In this document: in pieces, positions 41,801 through 49,953 of the stretch | Layout: the number at the start of each line of letters is the position of its first letter | Numbering within the stretch: position 1 is the stretch's first letter | From: Phytophthora sp. 'mugwort' | Lineage: Eukaryota; Oomycota; Peronosporomycetes; Peronosporales; Peronosporaceae | Length of the DNA: 64,000 bases | Direction of reading: 5' to 3' | Assembly: GCA_033558025.1 (NCBI GenBank) | Contig: JAUCEF010000007.1 | Span: 9,796,001 to 9,860,000 of the forward strand | Made by a program: the position numbers and the translations under genes | Notes under the pieces: model-generated | What the model saw: only the letters and a program-made list of their open reading frames with translations | What the model was told of the DNA's origin: nothing | Databases searched by the model: none

Positions 41801-43855
41801 CGTATCGATACGCCAAACCCAAAGACTAGCGAGCTTCTCCATGATCTTCTCTCTCGAATTGGACAAGCCCATCCTCAGGCTTTGATTTATCCGATTACAG
41901 TGGCGTCGAAGGCGCTAAACCCGACACGAAAGCTTGCAGCCGAAGGAATTCTTGCTGCTGTGCGTCGGCATAGTTCCCAGCTTGTGTATGAGGCTGATAT
42001 GGTGTCTCGTGAGCTTATTCGTGTGGCAATCCTCTGGAACGAGTTATGGCATGGTGCTCTCGAGGAAGCCTCGAAGCACTTTTTCAATAACCGCGACGTG
42101 ACTGCCATGATTGCTGAACTGGCCCCACTTCACGAGCAAATGGATAAAATTGGGACGGAAGAGGCCCCTACTCTTCGCGAGGTAGCATTCTACCAAGCTT
42201 TTGCTCGGGATCTCGCATATGCCAAGGAGTGGACTAATGTGTACGAGCGCACAAAGAGCCTGGACGATCTGAACCAGGCCTGGGATATCTATTACAGTGT
42301 TTTCTCTAAGATTCGCAAGCAACTCGCAAACCTTTCAACGCTGGAGCTGGCTAACGTCGGACCGAAGCTTTTATCCGTGCGCAACCTTTCGCTTGCAGTA
42401 CCAGGCACATACAAGGCCGGTGCTCCGATTGTTCGTATCCAGACGTTCGACACGATGGTGACAGTGCTGACATCGAAGCAACGTCCGAGAAAGGTGACAA
42501 TCAACGGAAGTGACGGAAAGGCCTACCCGTTCCTGCTCAAAGGCCATGAGGATTTGCGTCAGGATGAACGTGTGATGCAGCTCTTTGGTGTGATTAATAC
42601 GCTGCTGGCCAACGACAGCGACACCAGCAAACGCAACCTGGCTATACAGCGTTATTCAGTGCTTCCATTGTCGCACACGAGCGGGCTTATTGGATGGGTG
42701 CCTAACTGCGATACCTTGCACCAGCTGATCCGCGACTACCGTGAGGCGCGGAAGATTCAGTTGAACGTTGAGCACCGTCTTATGGTGCAAATGGCGCCCG
42801 ACTATGACAAGTTACCGCTCATGCAGAAGGTAGAGGCTTTCAAATATGCTCTTGGTGAGACTACCGGTCAAGATCTGTACCGTGTTTTGTGGTTGAAGAG
42901 CCAGGACTCGGAGGTTTGGCTCGATCGCCGTAGGAACTTTACGCGTTCGCTCGCCGTCATGTCGATGGCTGGCTACATTCTCGGTCTTGGTGATCGTCAC
43001 CCGAGCAATCTCATGCTGGATCGTGTGTCGGGCAAACTCGTGCACATTGACTTTGGAGACTGTTTCGAAGTAGCAATGGAGCGTGACAAGTACCCGGAGA
43101 AGATCCCGTTCCGTCTCACACGCATGCTCACGCAGGCGATGGAGGTCAGCGGCATTGAAGGCAATTTCCGCTACACGTGTGAAGCGTCAATGCGTGTGCT
43201 TCGTGATAACCGTGACTCGCTTATGGCCGTGCTTGAGGCGTTTGTGTATGATCCTCTCATCAATTGGCGTCTGCTTAAGAAGGACGCGGTGCCGTCTCAT
43301 GCGCAACCTGAGGAAGATGACGGTGCTGGTGGGGCTGGACGTGGAAGAGGCGAAGAAAGCGCTGGAGACGGTCCGGATACCAACGGTGACAGAAGTTCTG
43401 TAGGAAATGAAGACGGAAGCGAGGCCCATGCAGATAGGGAAGGTGACGTCACAAACGGAGACAACCCGGAGGAGGACAAGCTGGCGGCGGGAAGCCTGAA
43501 GAGCTCAACATCATCGGCCCCCGTGACCCCACGGAGGCGACGACACTCTTCGTCTGAGGCCGCGATGCTGGGCTACAATATGGACATGTTGGACCCAGCG
43601 ATGGCGCGCAACTCGATGTCGGAGACACAGCAGCGCGACAACTTTGGCACTTCGCTCGTGGTGGCCGAGCACCCGCAGCTGAATGAGAAGGCACTGAGCG
43701 TCATCGATCGCGTCAAGAAGAAACTGGCTGGCCGCGACTTCGATGACGGCAGTAGAGTGCTCACTGTAGACGCACAAGTCGACCGGTTGATCCACCAAGC
43801 CACGTCGCACGAGAATCTGTGCCAGCTTTATTACGGGTGGTGTCCGTTCTGGTAG
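35840..43855 (+). CDS. TOR: Target of rapamycin (TOR) kinase, 2671 aa, single exon
   Basis: The central growth-control kinase of TORC1/TORC2. HEAT repeats fill about residues 1-1350 and are followed by the FAT region. The FRB domain at about 2056-2160 starts ELIRVAILWNELWH and keeps LEEAS, the serine that contacts rapamycin-FKBP in other species, and QAWDIYYSVF. The kinase domain (about 2220-2484) has GHEDLRQDERVMQLF, the catalytic loop GLGDRHPSNLM and HIDFGD. A roughly 150-residue acidic, Ser-rich insert at about 2490-2635 separates it from the FATC domain, which ends QLYYGWCPFW, the canonical TOR terminus. The start MAESFTRFLSGLRSGN is preceded by a short leader. An uninterrupted 8-kb frame contrasts with the intron-rich neighbours. 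Confidence 0.97.
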   Translation: MAESFTRFLSGLRSGNSSVRHRAAQSLRLYIESESRDLSHGLYMKWVTDISARLMLLCNSNENADRMGGIAAMDELVELFIAERNDQTIIEFAHSLTKVFEKIPSADPPMLRVAAKALGHIVSTGGTSLIEFVEDYHVKPALEWLKNETFHVRRHAAVMILKELSINAPSTSFRYMDKYFDFIWSAFWDSKLVVRVSASESLQSCFMLIQQRESNRKTSWYNRALDEAESALKRNSSEATHGALLILNELLRNTGDFMHSHYARACRLVFSHQDHKSATVRSAVISLFPRLAKFNTSVFVEKCYRPCMNHLLEVLFSATTTTRPDALLSIGKLSLAIGPLLARDEQTLMAIMNGIKGGLQVRKKDFDTHREALACLRMLAETVGPALIRVDLESMVGPLFQNDLDSSLVETLTTIVKKIPPMKPIIQQKLFERLSSILRSRQNDITGSATTPTSRRLKTTSISVTGGMLSNLFLSATGAKTNGTSDNGAPSTEVSSAIAMQALALETLANFDFQGNRLIPIMSFVHETVVKFLDHEVATIRKSAALTCCKLLLPPGEDRGGNTTMTSDDFARPVTSVLERLLTVGIADTEASIRLRVLASLDSRFDPLLALNDNLRCLFIALNDEVFSIRQTAMSTLGRLTHHNPSTVLPSLRQTLVQLLAELEFSGDSRGKEEGALLIGCLLRSASQLAQPYVLPILRVLMKNLREDSERRSHSRSTVSVSKAILATLGDLAEVGAQELTPYLGQLLPDVIDEMRDSSNPQILQVAIKTLGQLVSSTGYVVLPYHEYPELLDLLCQALQKSGDAFESLRIEAGRTLGVLGALDPYNLRLFHLQKRGKLTDAKKKEFRSSAFAVGAGGVFSLLACAANPSEALTINGFGSRSNVSHADGVGIGIRIGNGIGGPGMLDGSSDEDAQQLGESLLLTPARKVAKSDKQTSGKLTNIILEVPPDDLLPSMIPDSSQYFPTVATNALIRILLEPRNSVHYQGTFMAIMYICKSQRKRMGQHLDKIIPAFLYALEKVNRSLRKFLFEQLCDLVQIVEEQIQPHLDHVALLSIVNSYWDEHLEEVLNLVKKLATSLGENFRVYLPDLIPQMLRVIRTERDNPARPRTLLVLKTAVSLGRLLDGYLHLIIPALVALIQSDADVNARKQGLGSLGSLVKKLNVSVYASKIIHMLARVVSSQPEMVYLAMDCLCCMVYTMGDDYAIFVPVISQVLGRHTSRSNDIFDRYDLLVSKILKYQPLPVASWATDPLKSRVDTSSDHKDSSSSAQDETKSLPCDQKNLMKAWEASQRSTKEDWNEWILAFSVELLRESPSPVLRACKELASVYQPLARELFNASFVSVWPHLSSATQDNLIRSLESAFQSPHLPSEILQTLLNLAEFMEHDDQPLPIDIRLLGSLADKCHSFAKALHYKELEFNTNPSTDGIQALISINSKLNQPEAARGILKYALEKLPGIEVKASWHEKLLRWDDALATHDRVLQEDPNNVESIFGKMRCLWAIGEWRKLNDHVQETWSKIYGEGQDLNGEQEDGEKLLDVPPALKKELCSSGARVAFSLQNWDSIPKYINSDMDATESHLFKAVVSIRRMELDEAMNSIADCRKEMDPTLRSLVSESYARAYLPAIVNLQMLTELEEIVAYLKTFAYKNNGELTLQSVPTPSTSTTVSHRKQSISSLNFVSSSSSTSYGHEKQVALKKLQTIWTRRMLGVERNIQVWQSLMLVRSLVFDPREDVDIWLKYARLCLKSGHINLAASALWRVGAQPFIRSVERDPYAPIPINLGGNAGASQGFANGLLSLADGAAQDPRVAFSYLRHLWAENREDVALKQMDCFIEALEQHGDPTNEDMRKLRVQVYIQLGEWQMSLAEPHKQADGTYDHVLECLETATKLDPTNDRAWHEWALMNFRALEATVKESGQGDPKHYAVRAIQGFFRSISFGHTSYDVTKDVLRLLTLWFAQGNRSDVHMAMVEGFQEASIDTWLDVIPQLIARIDTPNPKTSELLHDLLSRIGQAHPQALIYPITVASKALNPTRKLAAEGILAAVRRHSSQLVYEADMVSRELIRVAILWNELWHGALEEASKHFFNNRDVTAMIAELAPLHEQMDKIGTEEAPTLREVAFYQAFARDLAYAKEWTNVYERTKSLDDLNQAWDIYYSVFSKIRKQLANLSTLELANVGPKLLSVRNLSLAVPGTYKAGAPIVRIQTFDTMVTVLTSKQRPRKVTINGSDGKAYPFLLKGHEDLRQDERVMQLFGVINTLLANDSDTSKRNLAIQRYSVLPLSHTSGLIGWVPNCDTLHQLIRDYREARKIQLNVEHRLMVQMAPDYDKLPLMQKVEAFKYALGETTGQDLYRVLWLKSQDSEVWLDRRRNFTRSLAVMSMAGYILGLGDRHPSNLMLDRVSGKLVHIDFGDCFEVAMERDKYPEKIPFRLTRMLTQAMEVSGIEGNFRYTCEASMRVLRDNRDSLMAVLEAFVYDPLINWRLLKKDAVPSHAQPEEDDGAGGAGRGRGEESAGDGPDTNGDRSSVGNEDGSEAHADREGDVTNGDNPEEDKLAAGSLKSSTSSAPVTPRRRRHSSSEAAMLGYNMDMLDPAMARNSMSETQQRDNFGTSLVVAEHPQLNEKALSVIDRVKKKLAGRDFDDGSRVLTVDAQVDRLIHQATSHENLCQLYYGWCPFW

Positions 43856-44040
43856 TTGAAGTGTGTCGTGTTGTAGACGAACGTTGATAATGGCTACATT
43901 TGGTTAGTAACGAGAACAATGTTGTTAACATTTGGTACTGTTTTGGTCCGGACTACAAACTGACTCGAACCTTTTTCTGTGACCGAATTTTGATTGGCGG
44001 CAAGGGACGTTGGTCTTAAGAGCACAGCAACTTGTGGATA

Positions 44041-46566
44041 ATGGCGGTGACCAGCAAGGGGAAGAAGCGCAAGGCCGCTCCAGGCGGCGCCAGTGGCACC
44101 AAGACCAAACAGAGCAAGACGCAGAGCAAGGGCCGCAGCAACAAACCTAGCGGCAAGAAGGTCAGCAACAAGAAGCCGCAGCAGCAGTCGACGCGTCTCG
44201 CCGACCGTGACGAAGAGGAGGACGTGGAGATCGATGAGGAGGATGTGGCCTTCTACGAGGGCAACGCGCAGTTCACGTCCTTCCTGGCCAACATGGATAC
44301 TAAGGCGCTGAGCAAGCCCGTGCACTTCAAGGGCGACAAGAAACCGGCATCTAATCCCGTTAAGAAGCAGGATGAAGAAGATGAGGAGGACATGCCCCTG
44401 GAGAAGCTGGAGGCGCGTCCACGTAAGGCCGCATGGGCCACAGACAACCAGGAGATGCTTAAGGACAAGCTGCCGGTTAAGTTCATGGACGGCAGTGTGC
44501 GTGCCAACAAGCTGCTGACGGAGAAGGAGGAGAAGGCGACGGAGAAAGAGGAAGAGAAGGAAGAGGAAGAGCAGGCAGAAGAGGAGGAGATGGAATCGGA
44601 CGTGTCGGATATGGAGTTCGAAGAAATCACGGATGCCGAGGCGTCTGTGCCCCAAGCCGAGCTGTCAGCGGTGGACCTGAAGCGCCAGCGAGAGATTCGC
44701 TTGATCACCAAGAAGGTGGAGATTGCGCAGCTTTGCGAGAGCATCTTGGAGAACCCAGAGGAGTCTTTTAAGAAGAACAAGGAGCACCCGAAGCAGCTGA
44801 GCAAGATCCAGCAGCTGCAGGAATTATGCCATGATCCGGACGCGACCGTGCAGCGTCTCAGTCTGATGTCGCAGTTGTCAGTGTTTTTGGATATCTTGCC
44901 TGACTACCGCATCCGTCTTCAGAATAATGAACGGAAGACTGAAGAGAAGGGCAAACAGAATCACGGACGTCCCATGAAGAAGAAGGTGCAGCAAATGCAA
45001 GACTACGAGGCTGCGATGCTCAATAACTACCAGAAATTCCTCAAGTATTGCGCTGAATTGGTTACGACGGGGCTCAAGGGCAAGCGCCCGGAGCAGATGG
45101 CGACGATGATTGCGCACGGACGGCGTGAGGTGCTGCTGGCTGAGACTGGCGTCCGGTGCTTGGCACAATTGCTGGAGAAGAAATATGCTTTCAATTTCCA
45201 TCTCAACCTTGTGATCGCACTGGTGCCAATGGCAGACTCGCAGTTCACGAGTATTCGTGAGCAGGCATGCGCATCATTCGAGAGTGTCTTCAAAAGCGAT
45301 AAAACCTGTACGTGCTCGTACGAGATCGTGCAGCAGATTTCGAGCTACGTGAAGCAGAAACAGCACCGTGTGCAGCCTTTCATCATTCGTACACTGCTGG
45401 TTATGCCGCTTGAGGTGACGATGGAGCAGGGTGAGGCAGCTCGCAAGAAAGCCAAATCTGACCGCAAGAAGCGTCGTCGACTACAGGCGGATGGTGATAC
45501 CATTGCTGCTGGTCTCAAGGAGGCCGAAGCTGTTGTAGACCGTGCTGAGCGTGAGAAAACACAGGCTGACATCCTACACGAGCTGGTGTTGATTTATTTC
45601 CGTATCCTGAAACAAGCTACCTATTCGCAGGCCTTGCCAGCCGTACTCGAGGGTCTGGCGAAGTACTCGTTCCTGATCAACCTGGATATTATGATCGACT
45701 TGCTCAAGGTGCTCAAGGTAGTACTGCGCGAAGAGGATGTGCTGCCTCTTCCGGCCGCACTGCAGGCAGTGCACACGGGACTACGCGCGCTGCAGGGCCC
45801 TGGCGGACAGGAGCTCATGATCGACGAGAAGGAGTTTGTGGACATTCTGTACCGCCTGTTGCACCGGTTCGCCGATGGTGAGGCAGGCTCGGACTTGTCG
45901 TGCTTCCCAACTCTGCTTCAGTGTGTGGAGACAGTATTCCTGCGCCGGAAGGAGATCGTCGTCGAGCGTGTCGCGTCGTTTGTGAAGCGATTGCTGGTAT
46001 TGGCGCAACACCTGCCTCCACACCAGTCGATCGCTATTCTGTCACTGCTGCGTGCACTATTCCACCGCTACTCAAAGTTGCAGCAGCTCCTTGAGTCGGA
46101 CGTGGATCGTGTGGCTTCAGGCGAATACCGTGCAGACATCGACGATCCTGACTTTGCCAACCCGTTCTCAAGTGCTTGCTGGGAGTTGGCGCTGCTTACT
46201 CACCATGTCCACCCCAAGCTGTCAAGTTATGCGCTTGCCACTGCTCAGATGGCTCCTACTCTGCCGAATGAACACGCACGAGCGCTCATGGATACTTTCG
46301 ACCCGTATGCCGGTGGTACCTTTGCCTTTAAACCGAAGGTATCAGTGCCGCCTAGCAACCCGCTGCACAAGAAGCTCGCCAGTGAAAACAACAAGAACGA
46401 CTCGCGCAAGAAGCGTCAACGTCGTGCTCGTCAGTTTTTCGTGCGTGATCCGCTGGCTAGCTTGGATGAGCAGTATCGCAAGCAGAACGCTTCGCTTTTC
46501 TTCCAGAAATGTCTGGAGCTGGATGAGCATCGCACAGATGACAAGTTGCTGGTATTCAAGAAGTAG
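44041..46566 (+). CDS. NOC3: Nucleolar complex protein 3 (NOC3), 841 aa
   Basis: NOC3 acts in 60S pre-ribosome maturation and export with NOC2, and in yeast also in replication licensing. The N-terminus is highly basic (KGKKRKAAPGG ... SKGRSNKPSGKK), then acidic (EEDVEIDEEDVAFYEG). The NOC3 core (about 330-450) has YQKFLKYCAELVTTGLKGK and HLNLVIALVPMADS. The C-terminal CBF/Mak21-type domain includes HQSIAILSLLRALFHRY and PFSSACWELALLTHHVHP, ending in a basic segment. ATG at 44041 is preferred to 44032 because the basic run begins there. It lies 186 bp downstream of TOR on the same strand; an inverted CCAAT (GATTGGCGG) is about 45 bp before the start. Confidence 0.93.
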   Translation: MAVTSKGKKRKAAPGGASGTKTKQSKTQSKGRSNKPSGKKVSNKKPQQQSTRLADRDEEEDVEIDEEDVAFYEGNAQFTSFLANMDTKALSKPVHFKGDKKPASNPVKKQDEEDEEDMPLEKLEARPRKAAWATDNQEMLKDKLPVKFMDGSVRANKLLTEKEEKATEKEEEKEEEEQAEEEEMESDVSDMEFEEITDAEASVPQAELSAVDLKRQREIRLITKKVEIAQLCESILENPEESFKKNKEHPKQLSKIQQLQELCHDPDATVQRLSLMSQLSVFLDILPDYRIRLQNNERKTEEKGKQNHGRPMKKKVQQMQDYEAAMLNNYQKFLKYCAELVTTGLKGKRPEQMATMIAHGRREVLLAETGVRCLAQLLEKKYAFNFHLNLVIALVPMADSQFTSIREQACASFESVFKSDKTCTCSYEIVQQISSYVKQKQHRVQPFIIRTLLVMPLEVTMEQGEAARKKAKSDRKKRRRLQADGDTIAAGLKEAEAVVDRAEREKTQADILHELVLIYFRILKQATYSQALPAVLEGLAKYSFLINLDIMIDLLKVLKVVLREEDVLPLPAALQAVHTGLRALQGPGGQELMIDEKEFVDILYRLLHRFADGEAGSDLSCFPTLLQCVETVFLRRKEIVVERVASFVKRLLVLAQHLPPHQSIAILSLLRALFHRYSKLQQLLESDVDRVASGEYRADIDDPDFANPFSSACWELALLTHHVHPKLSSYALATAQMAPTLPNEHARALMDTFDPYAGGTFAFKPKVSVPPSNPLHKKLASENNKNDSRKKRQRRARQFFVRDPLASLDEQYRKQNASLFFQKCLELDEHRTDDKLLVFKK

Positions 46567-46656
46567 CTGGCCAAAAACAATAGATGCATGTCAATAACTG
46601 AGACCATTTTGAACAAAAAAGTATTAGATATCTTCATGCATACAAAAATTGTGCTC

Positions 46657-47724
46657 CTAATATGGCGAATTGTATCGTCGGTGATCGGCGTTTTGGCGAT
46701 AAGGCGCATTTGAGTGCATGCTGTAATTGTTGCTGGTATTTCCCTCGCTTTGCTGGGAATAGCCGGGATTCTGGCCACCGAGCTGGTACATTGATGCCGG
46801 GGCGGGCGGCATTGCCTTCTCCCGTCGTGCGGCGCGTACGTTCTTCCACAGGACGCCCGTCATGACGAGGACGATGACAGCTGCGATGATGCAAATAACG
46901 CTGGCCACCATCACGACGTTCGTCCACTTCTCCACCAGGTCGTAAAATACGCTGCGGCACTCCATGAACGGAGCACTCGTAGACATATCGTCAGCAGCCG
47001 TAGCATTAAGCAGGAAGCCGCCGCACCAGATCTGATTGGCGCTCGAACGCGGGCAAGAGGACTCTGTCCAGTCAAGCACAACCGAGTACTCGTCGTACTG
47101 AGAGACCAAGTCACACACGGCGCAAACGTCGTCGATAGCTGCGAGGGTCACTGTGGAGCAGACGTTGCTGAAGTTGGTGGTGGACTCCGAGAAGTAGCCC
47201 GACAACGACACGTTGAACATCTCGAGCACCGTACTAACTGTCGCATCCTCGCAATAATACGGCACCTGGGCGTAGCAATAGAGCTTGTTAAAGTTGGCTC
47301 CGAGAGAGGCTTCGTCACCCGTAGCGGGGTAGTTCTGGCTGCTCCAGTCGTCGGCCTTAGAGTTGGCCATGTGAGCACCCACAGCCACCACCACGAAAAG
47401 GATGGCCGTGAGAACCAGCACGATGGCGTAAACGGTCAAAAGCAGCTTCTGCTGCAGCAGGGCGCCGAAACATCCGAGCGCGGAGAGTGCGATGACTACA
47501 GCGCCCAGTACGAGCGTGAAGATGAGCGTGGACGTGCCGATCCACTCGTAGTCGCCCTGGAAGGCGTCCAACCAGCCGGAGCTCTTGACGCGATGGCTGA
47601 AGTACACGAGCAGGCAGCCAGCCACCATGAACGCCATATTGAGCAGCAGCAGCAGCACTTTGGCCACGTTGCCCAGACCGCCGACATAGGCCATGCCACT
47701 TGCACCGCCGCTTCGTTCCTCCAT
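46657..47724 (-). CDS. Tetraspanin-like four-helix membrane protein, 355 aa
   Basis: Four hydrophobic helices at about 20-42, 62-85, 90-115 and 265-290 give the tetraspanin arrangement: short first loop, large second loop between helices 3 and 4. The second loop is cysteine-rich (LYCYAQVPYYC, NVCSTV, VCAVCDL, SSCPRS, IWCGGF). It has WCGG rather than the canonical CCG, so assignment to true tetraspanins is tentative. Several N-x-S/T sites (NVS, NFS, NAT) suggest glycosylation. The C-terminal tail is Gln/Asn/Tyr-rich and cytosolic. Such proteins organise membrane microdomains. It is divergent from the BAF60 gene and convergent with NOC3 (90 bp between stops). Confidence 0.75.
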   Translation of the reverse strand: MEERSGGASGMAYVGGLGNVAKVLLLLLNMAFMVAGCLLVYFSHRVKSSGWLDAFQGDYEWIGTSTLIFTLVLGAVVIALSALGCFGALLQQKLLLTVYAIVLVLTAILFVVVAVGAHMANSKADDWSSQNYPATGDEASLGANFNKLYCYAQVPYYCEDATVSTVLEMFNVSLSGYFSESTTNFSNVCSTVTLAAIDDVCAVCDLVSQYDEYSVVLDWTESSCPRSSANQIWCGGFLLNATAADDMSTSAPFMECRSVFYDLVEKWTNVVMVASVICIIAAVIVLVMTGVLWKNVRAARREKAMPPAPASMYQLGGQNPGYSQQSEGNTSNNYSMHSNAPYRQNADHRRYNSPY

Positions 47725-48228
47725 GATGGCAATGCCGCCGCCTAGTGTTGTTCCTGTCGTCGCGAGTCGGAGGGTACTTGAGTCGAAGAGGGAGGGGGGA
47801 GGCTGTGAGGTAGAGAAGACGCGAACGAGAGAGACTGTCCTGCTACCAACCTGGCTCTACCGTGCAATCGCCAGAGTATAAGTACCCAAAATGAGCAAAA
47901 AAACAAGTCCGACGTGATACGCGCTTGCCGATTGGTCCAAAAGCGAGGCTCATGCTGTCGTCAGTGAGACTTGTGTGGGCGCGAGACAGCAGATGGCTCA
48001 CAAACGCGCACTACGTGTATGAAGCCGGAAGCTCATTTCGTGGTGAGAAAGCGCTTAAGACGCCAAGCAGCCAGCCACCCAAGTTGCCTTGAAAAAAATA
48101 CTTTATCGGAGACCGTGCGTATTTACCTGTTTTAACAACTTAAAATTGATAATGTGTGTAAAACACCATATTTCTGACAATGGTGTACAGACTTCATATT
48201 CACATAGCACTTGGGTTCATTTCGCACC
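47725..48228. promoter_or_regulatory. Divergent intergenic region between tetraspanin-like and BAF60 genes
   Basis: About 500 bp with no gene. It has an inverted CCAAT box (CGATTGGTCCAA) at about 47930 and a purine-rich GAGGGAGGGGGGAGG tract at 47788-47803. The purine tract lies within 80 bp of the tetraspanin start and may be its 5' leader. Confidence 0.35.
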
Positions 48229-49697
48229 ATGAACGAGCTACCGGCGGTGCGTGCGTCTACGTGACTGTCTCCCTACCACCACTAACCCGTTCTCTCTCCA
48301 GGACTTTCTGCACGGCGAATGGCAGTGCCAGCATGAGATCGACCTGCTTAAGCGTACGCAGGCCGCGCACCAGCAGCTGACAGCGCGGCTGCAGGCCATG
48401 ATGCGCGAGCTGCGCGGAGAGCGCTATTACCCACTGCAAACGGAGACCAAACAACTTCGCGTGCGCTTGTATCACACGTACGTCCCTCCCGTGGAGGCCT
48501 CAGAGAATGCGCCAGCGACACCAGGCAGGTGGACGCTGAAGATCGAAGGCCTCGACGCCGCCGCGGGACAGCCGACCATCGTGGTGAGTCGCTGACGAGC
48601 TGTATATATGCCCCCTCGCTCGCTCCGTGGACTAAATCTGTATTTACCTGTATGTATCGAACGCTGTAGAAATTCTCGAGCTACTTCCGGAAGGCGTCGA
48701 TCGAGTTGGACCCGCACTTGTACTCGGACCACGTGATTGAGGTGGGCTCTTAAGCAAGAGCCCTCTTGGGCTCTTGCAATGCTTTAATTATCATTATCAT
48801 ATGCCGACAGAGTCTGATGAGAGTGGTATTATCGGCAGTGGACGAGCTTCCAGAAGACAAGTCATGATGTGGATGGTCTGGAGGTGTCGAGGACGGGAAG
48901 TACGGCGCACACGGTGAAGATTAAGCTGCTACCAGCGCAAATGCCCGAGCGGTTCACCATTTCGTCCGAGTTGAAAGCAGCGATTGGAAAGTACCTCGGT
49001 CCCGCACAGGCTTACACAAAGCAGGATATCGTACTGGCGATGTGGGAGTACATCAAGCTGCGCAACCTTATCAAGGGGGACGACTGTCGTGTAGTTCTCT
49101 GTGACGATAGGTTGGTGCAGGTGCTCAAGTGCGTGTCGCTGCCGTTCACGTCTATTATTGTGGCGCTTAAGCAGCATCTGACGCCTATCAACGCCATCGA
49201 TCTCGAGTACACGTTGAGTCTTTCGAAGGCGTGTGAATCCGAATTGCTGGATGAAATGTTCTTTGACGTCTCAGTAGCTGCTACATCCGAGCTGGATAAA
49301 ACTCGTGCCCATGCTCTAAAGGAATGTGAAGAGCTTGAGCAGGACCAGAAAAAAGAGTTGGCGCTGCTAAAGGAACAGGAAGTGGATATCCTGGAGCGCC
49401 TGCAAATGTACACGCGAAAGAAAGAATGGATGACGCAGTTCGCCCATGATCCGTGCGGGTTCATGGCAGACGTGAAGAAGTCTCAGCTAGCTGACGAGGA
49501 GGTTCGTAGATTTTTATTTTGCTTCCTAGTTTTCTGGAATGAGTTTAAAACACGCCATTGCCTTAATGTGATGTGTACAGATTCTGACTGCCGAAACTGA
49601 GCTAGATGAATTCTGTATTCCACACCCTCAGCAGTTCACACAACCGTGGGTCCGCGAAGTAGTTGGTGAGCTGCTCACGACACGCCCTACAAATTAA
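48229..49697 (+). CDS. SWI/SNF complex subunit BAF60/SMARCD-like with SWIB domain (5 exons, 383 aa)
   Basis: Exons: 48229-48246, 48302-48583, 48670-48741, 48839-49501, 49581-49697; the phases agree. The first coding exon is only 18 bp (MNELPA). The core matches BAF60/Swp73/Rsc6 proteins: WTLKIEG, FSSYFRKASIELDPHLY, then a W plus DVDGLEVSRTGS. The SWIB/MDM2-like domain (about 163-230) has SSELKAAIGKYLG, MWEYIKLRNLI and CDDRLVQVL. A coiled coil (ECEELEQDQKKELALLKEQE) precedes the tail. Such subunits bridge transcription factors to the chromatin remodeller. It is shorter at the N-terminus than the animal proteins, so further 5' exons are possible. Intron 3 contains a hairpin-forming repeat. Confidence 0.85.
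48742..48776. repeat. Hairpin-forming repeat inside BAF60 intron 3
   Basis: GGGCTCTT-AAGCAAGAGCCC forms a perfect arm pair (GGGCTCTT/AAGAGCCC is nearly continuous) and is followed at once by a second GGGCTCTTGC. The word GGGCTCTT occurs twice and its complement once within 35 bp, so two alternative hairpins could form close to the 5' splice site. Confidence 0.5.
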
Positions 49698-49953
49698 GGC
49701 GCGAATCGGACAGATTCACCTATTATTACGTGGGATCATCGAGGTACTATCGTGACATCCATAACGGATGCAGTGATATCAATAGCAATATTCTGACCTT
49801 TGAAAGAGTCCGTTGTACATCCCCTCAAACAGTGGACGGAAAACCAGAAGGGTGACACGTGCTCCAGCTCGGTCATTGCTCTGCTCCCTCTTGAAGCATC
49901 GTGTCAGTGCGCGGGGTCTGCGCTTCCACCACTTCAGACTGCCGTAGATCTTA

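Noticed and set aside
42009..42320. Idea that this TOR is intrinsically rapamycin-resistant
   Set aside because: An initial mismatch came from aligning the wrong serine; the FRB keeps LEEAS, the tryptophan-aspartate pair and the YY..F aromatic residues, so the sequence does not predict resistance.
43894..44655. A 253-residue minus-strand frame opposite the start of NOC3
   Set aside because: It is leucine/phenylalanine-rich low complexity mirroring the Lys/Glu-rich coding sequence of NOC3 on the other strand; no motif.
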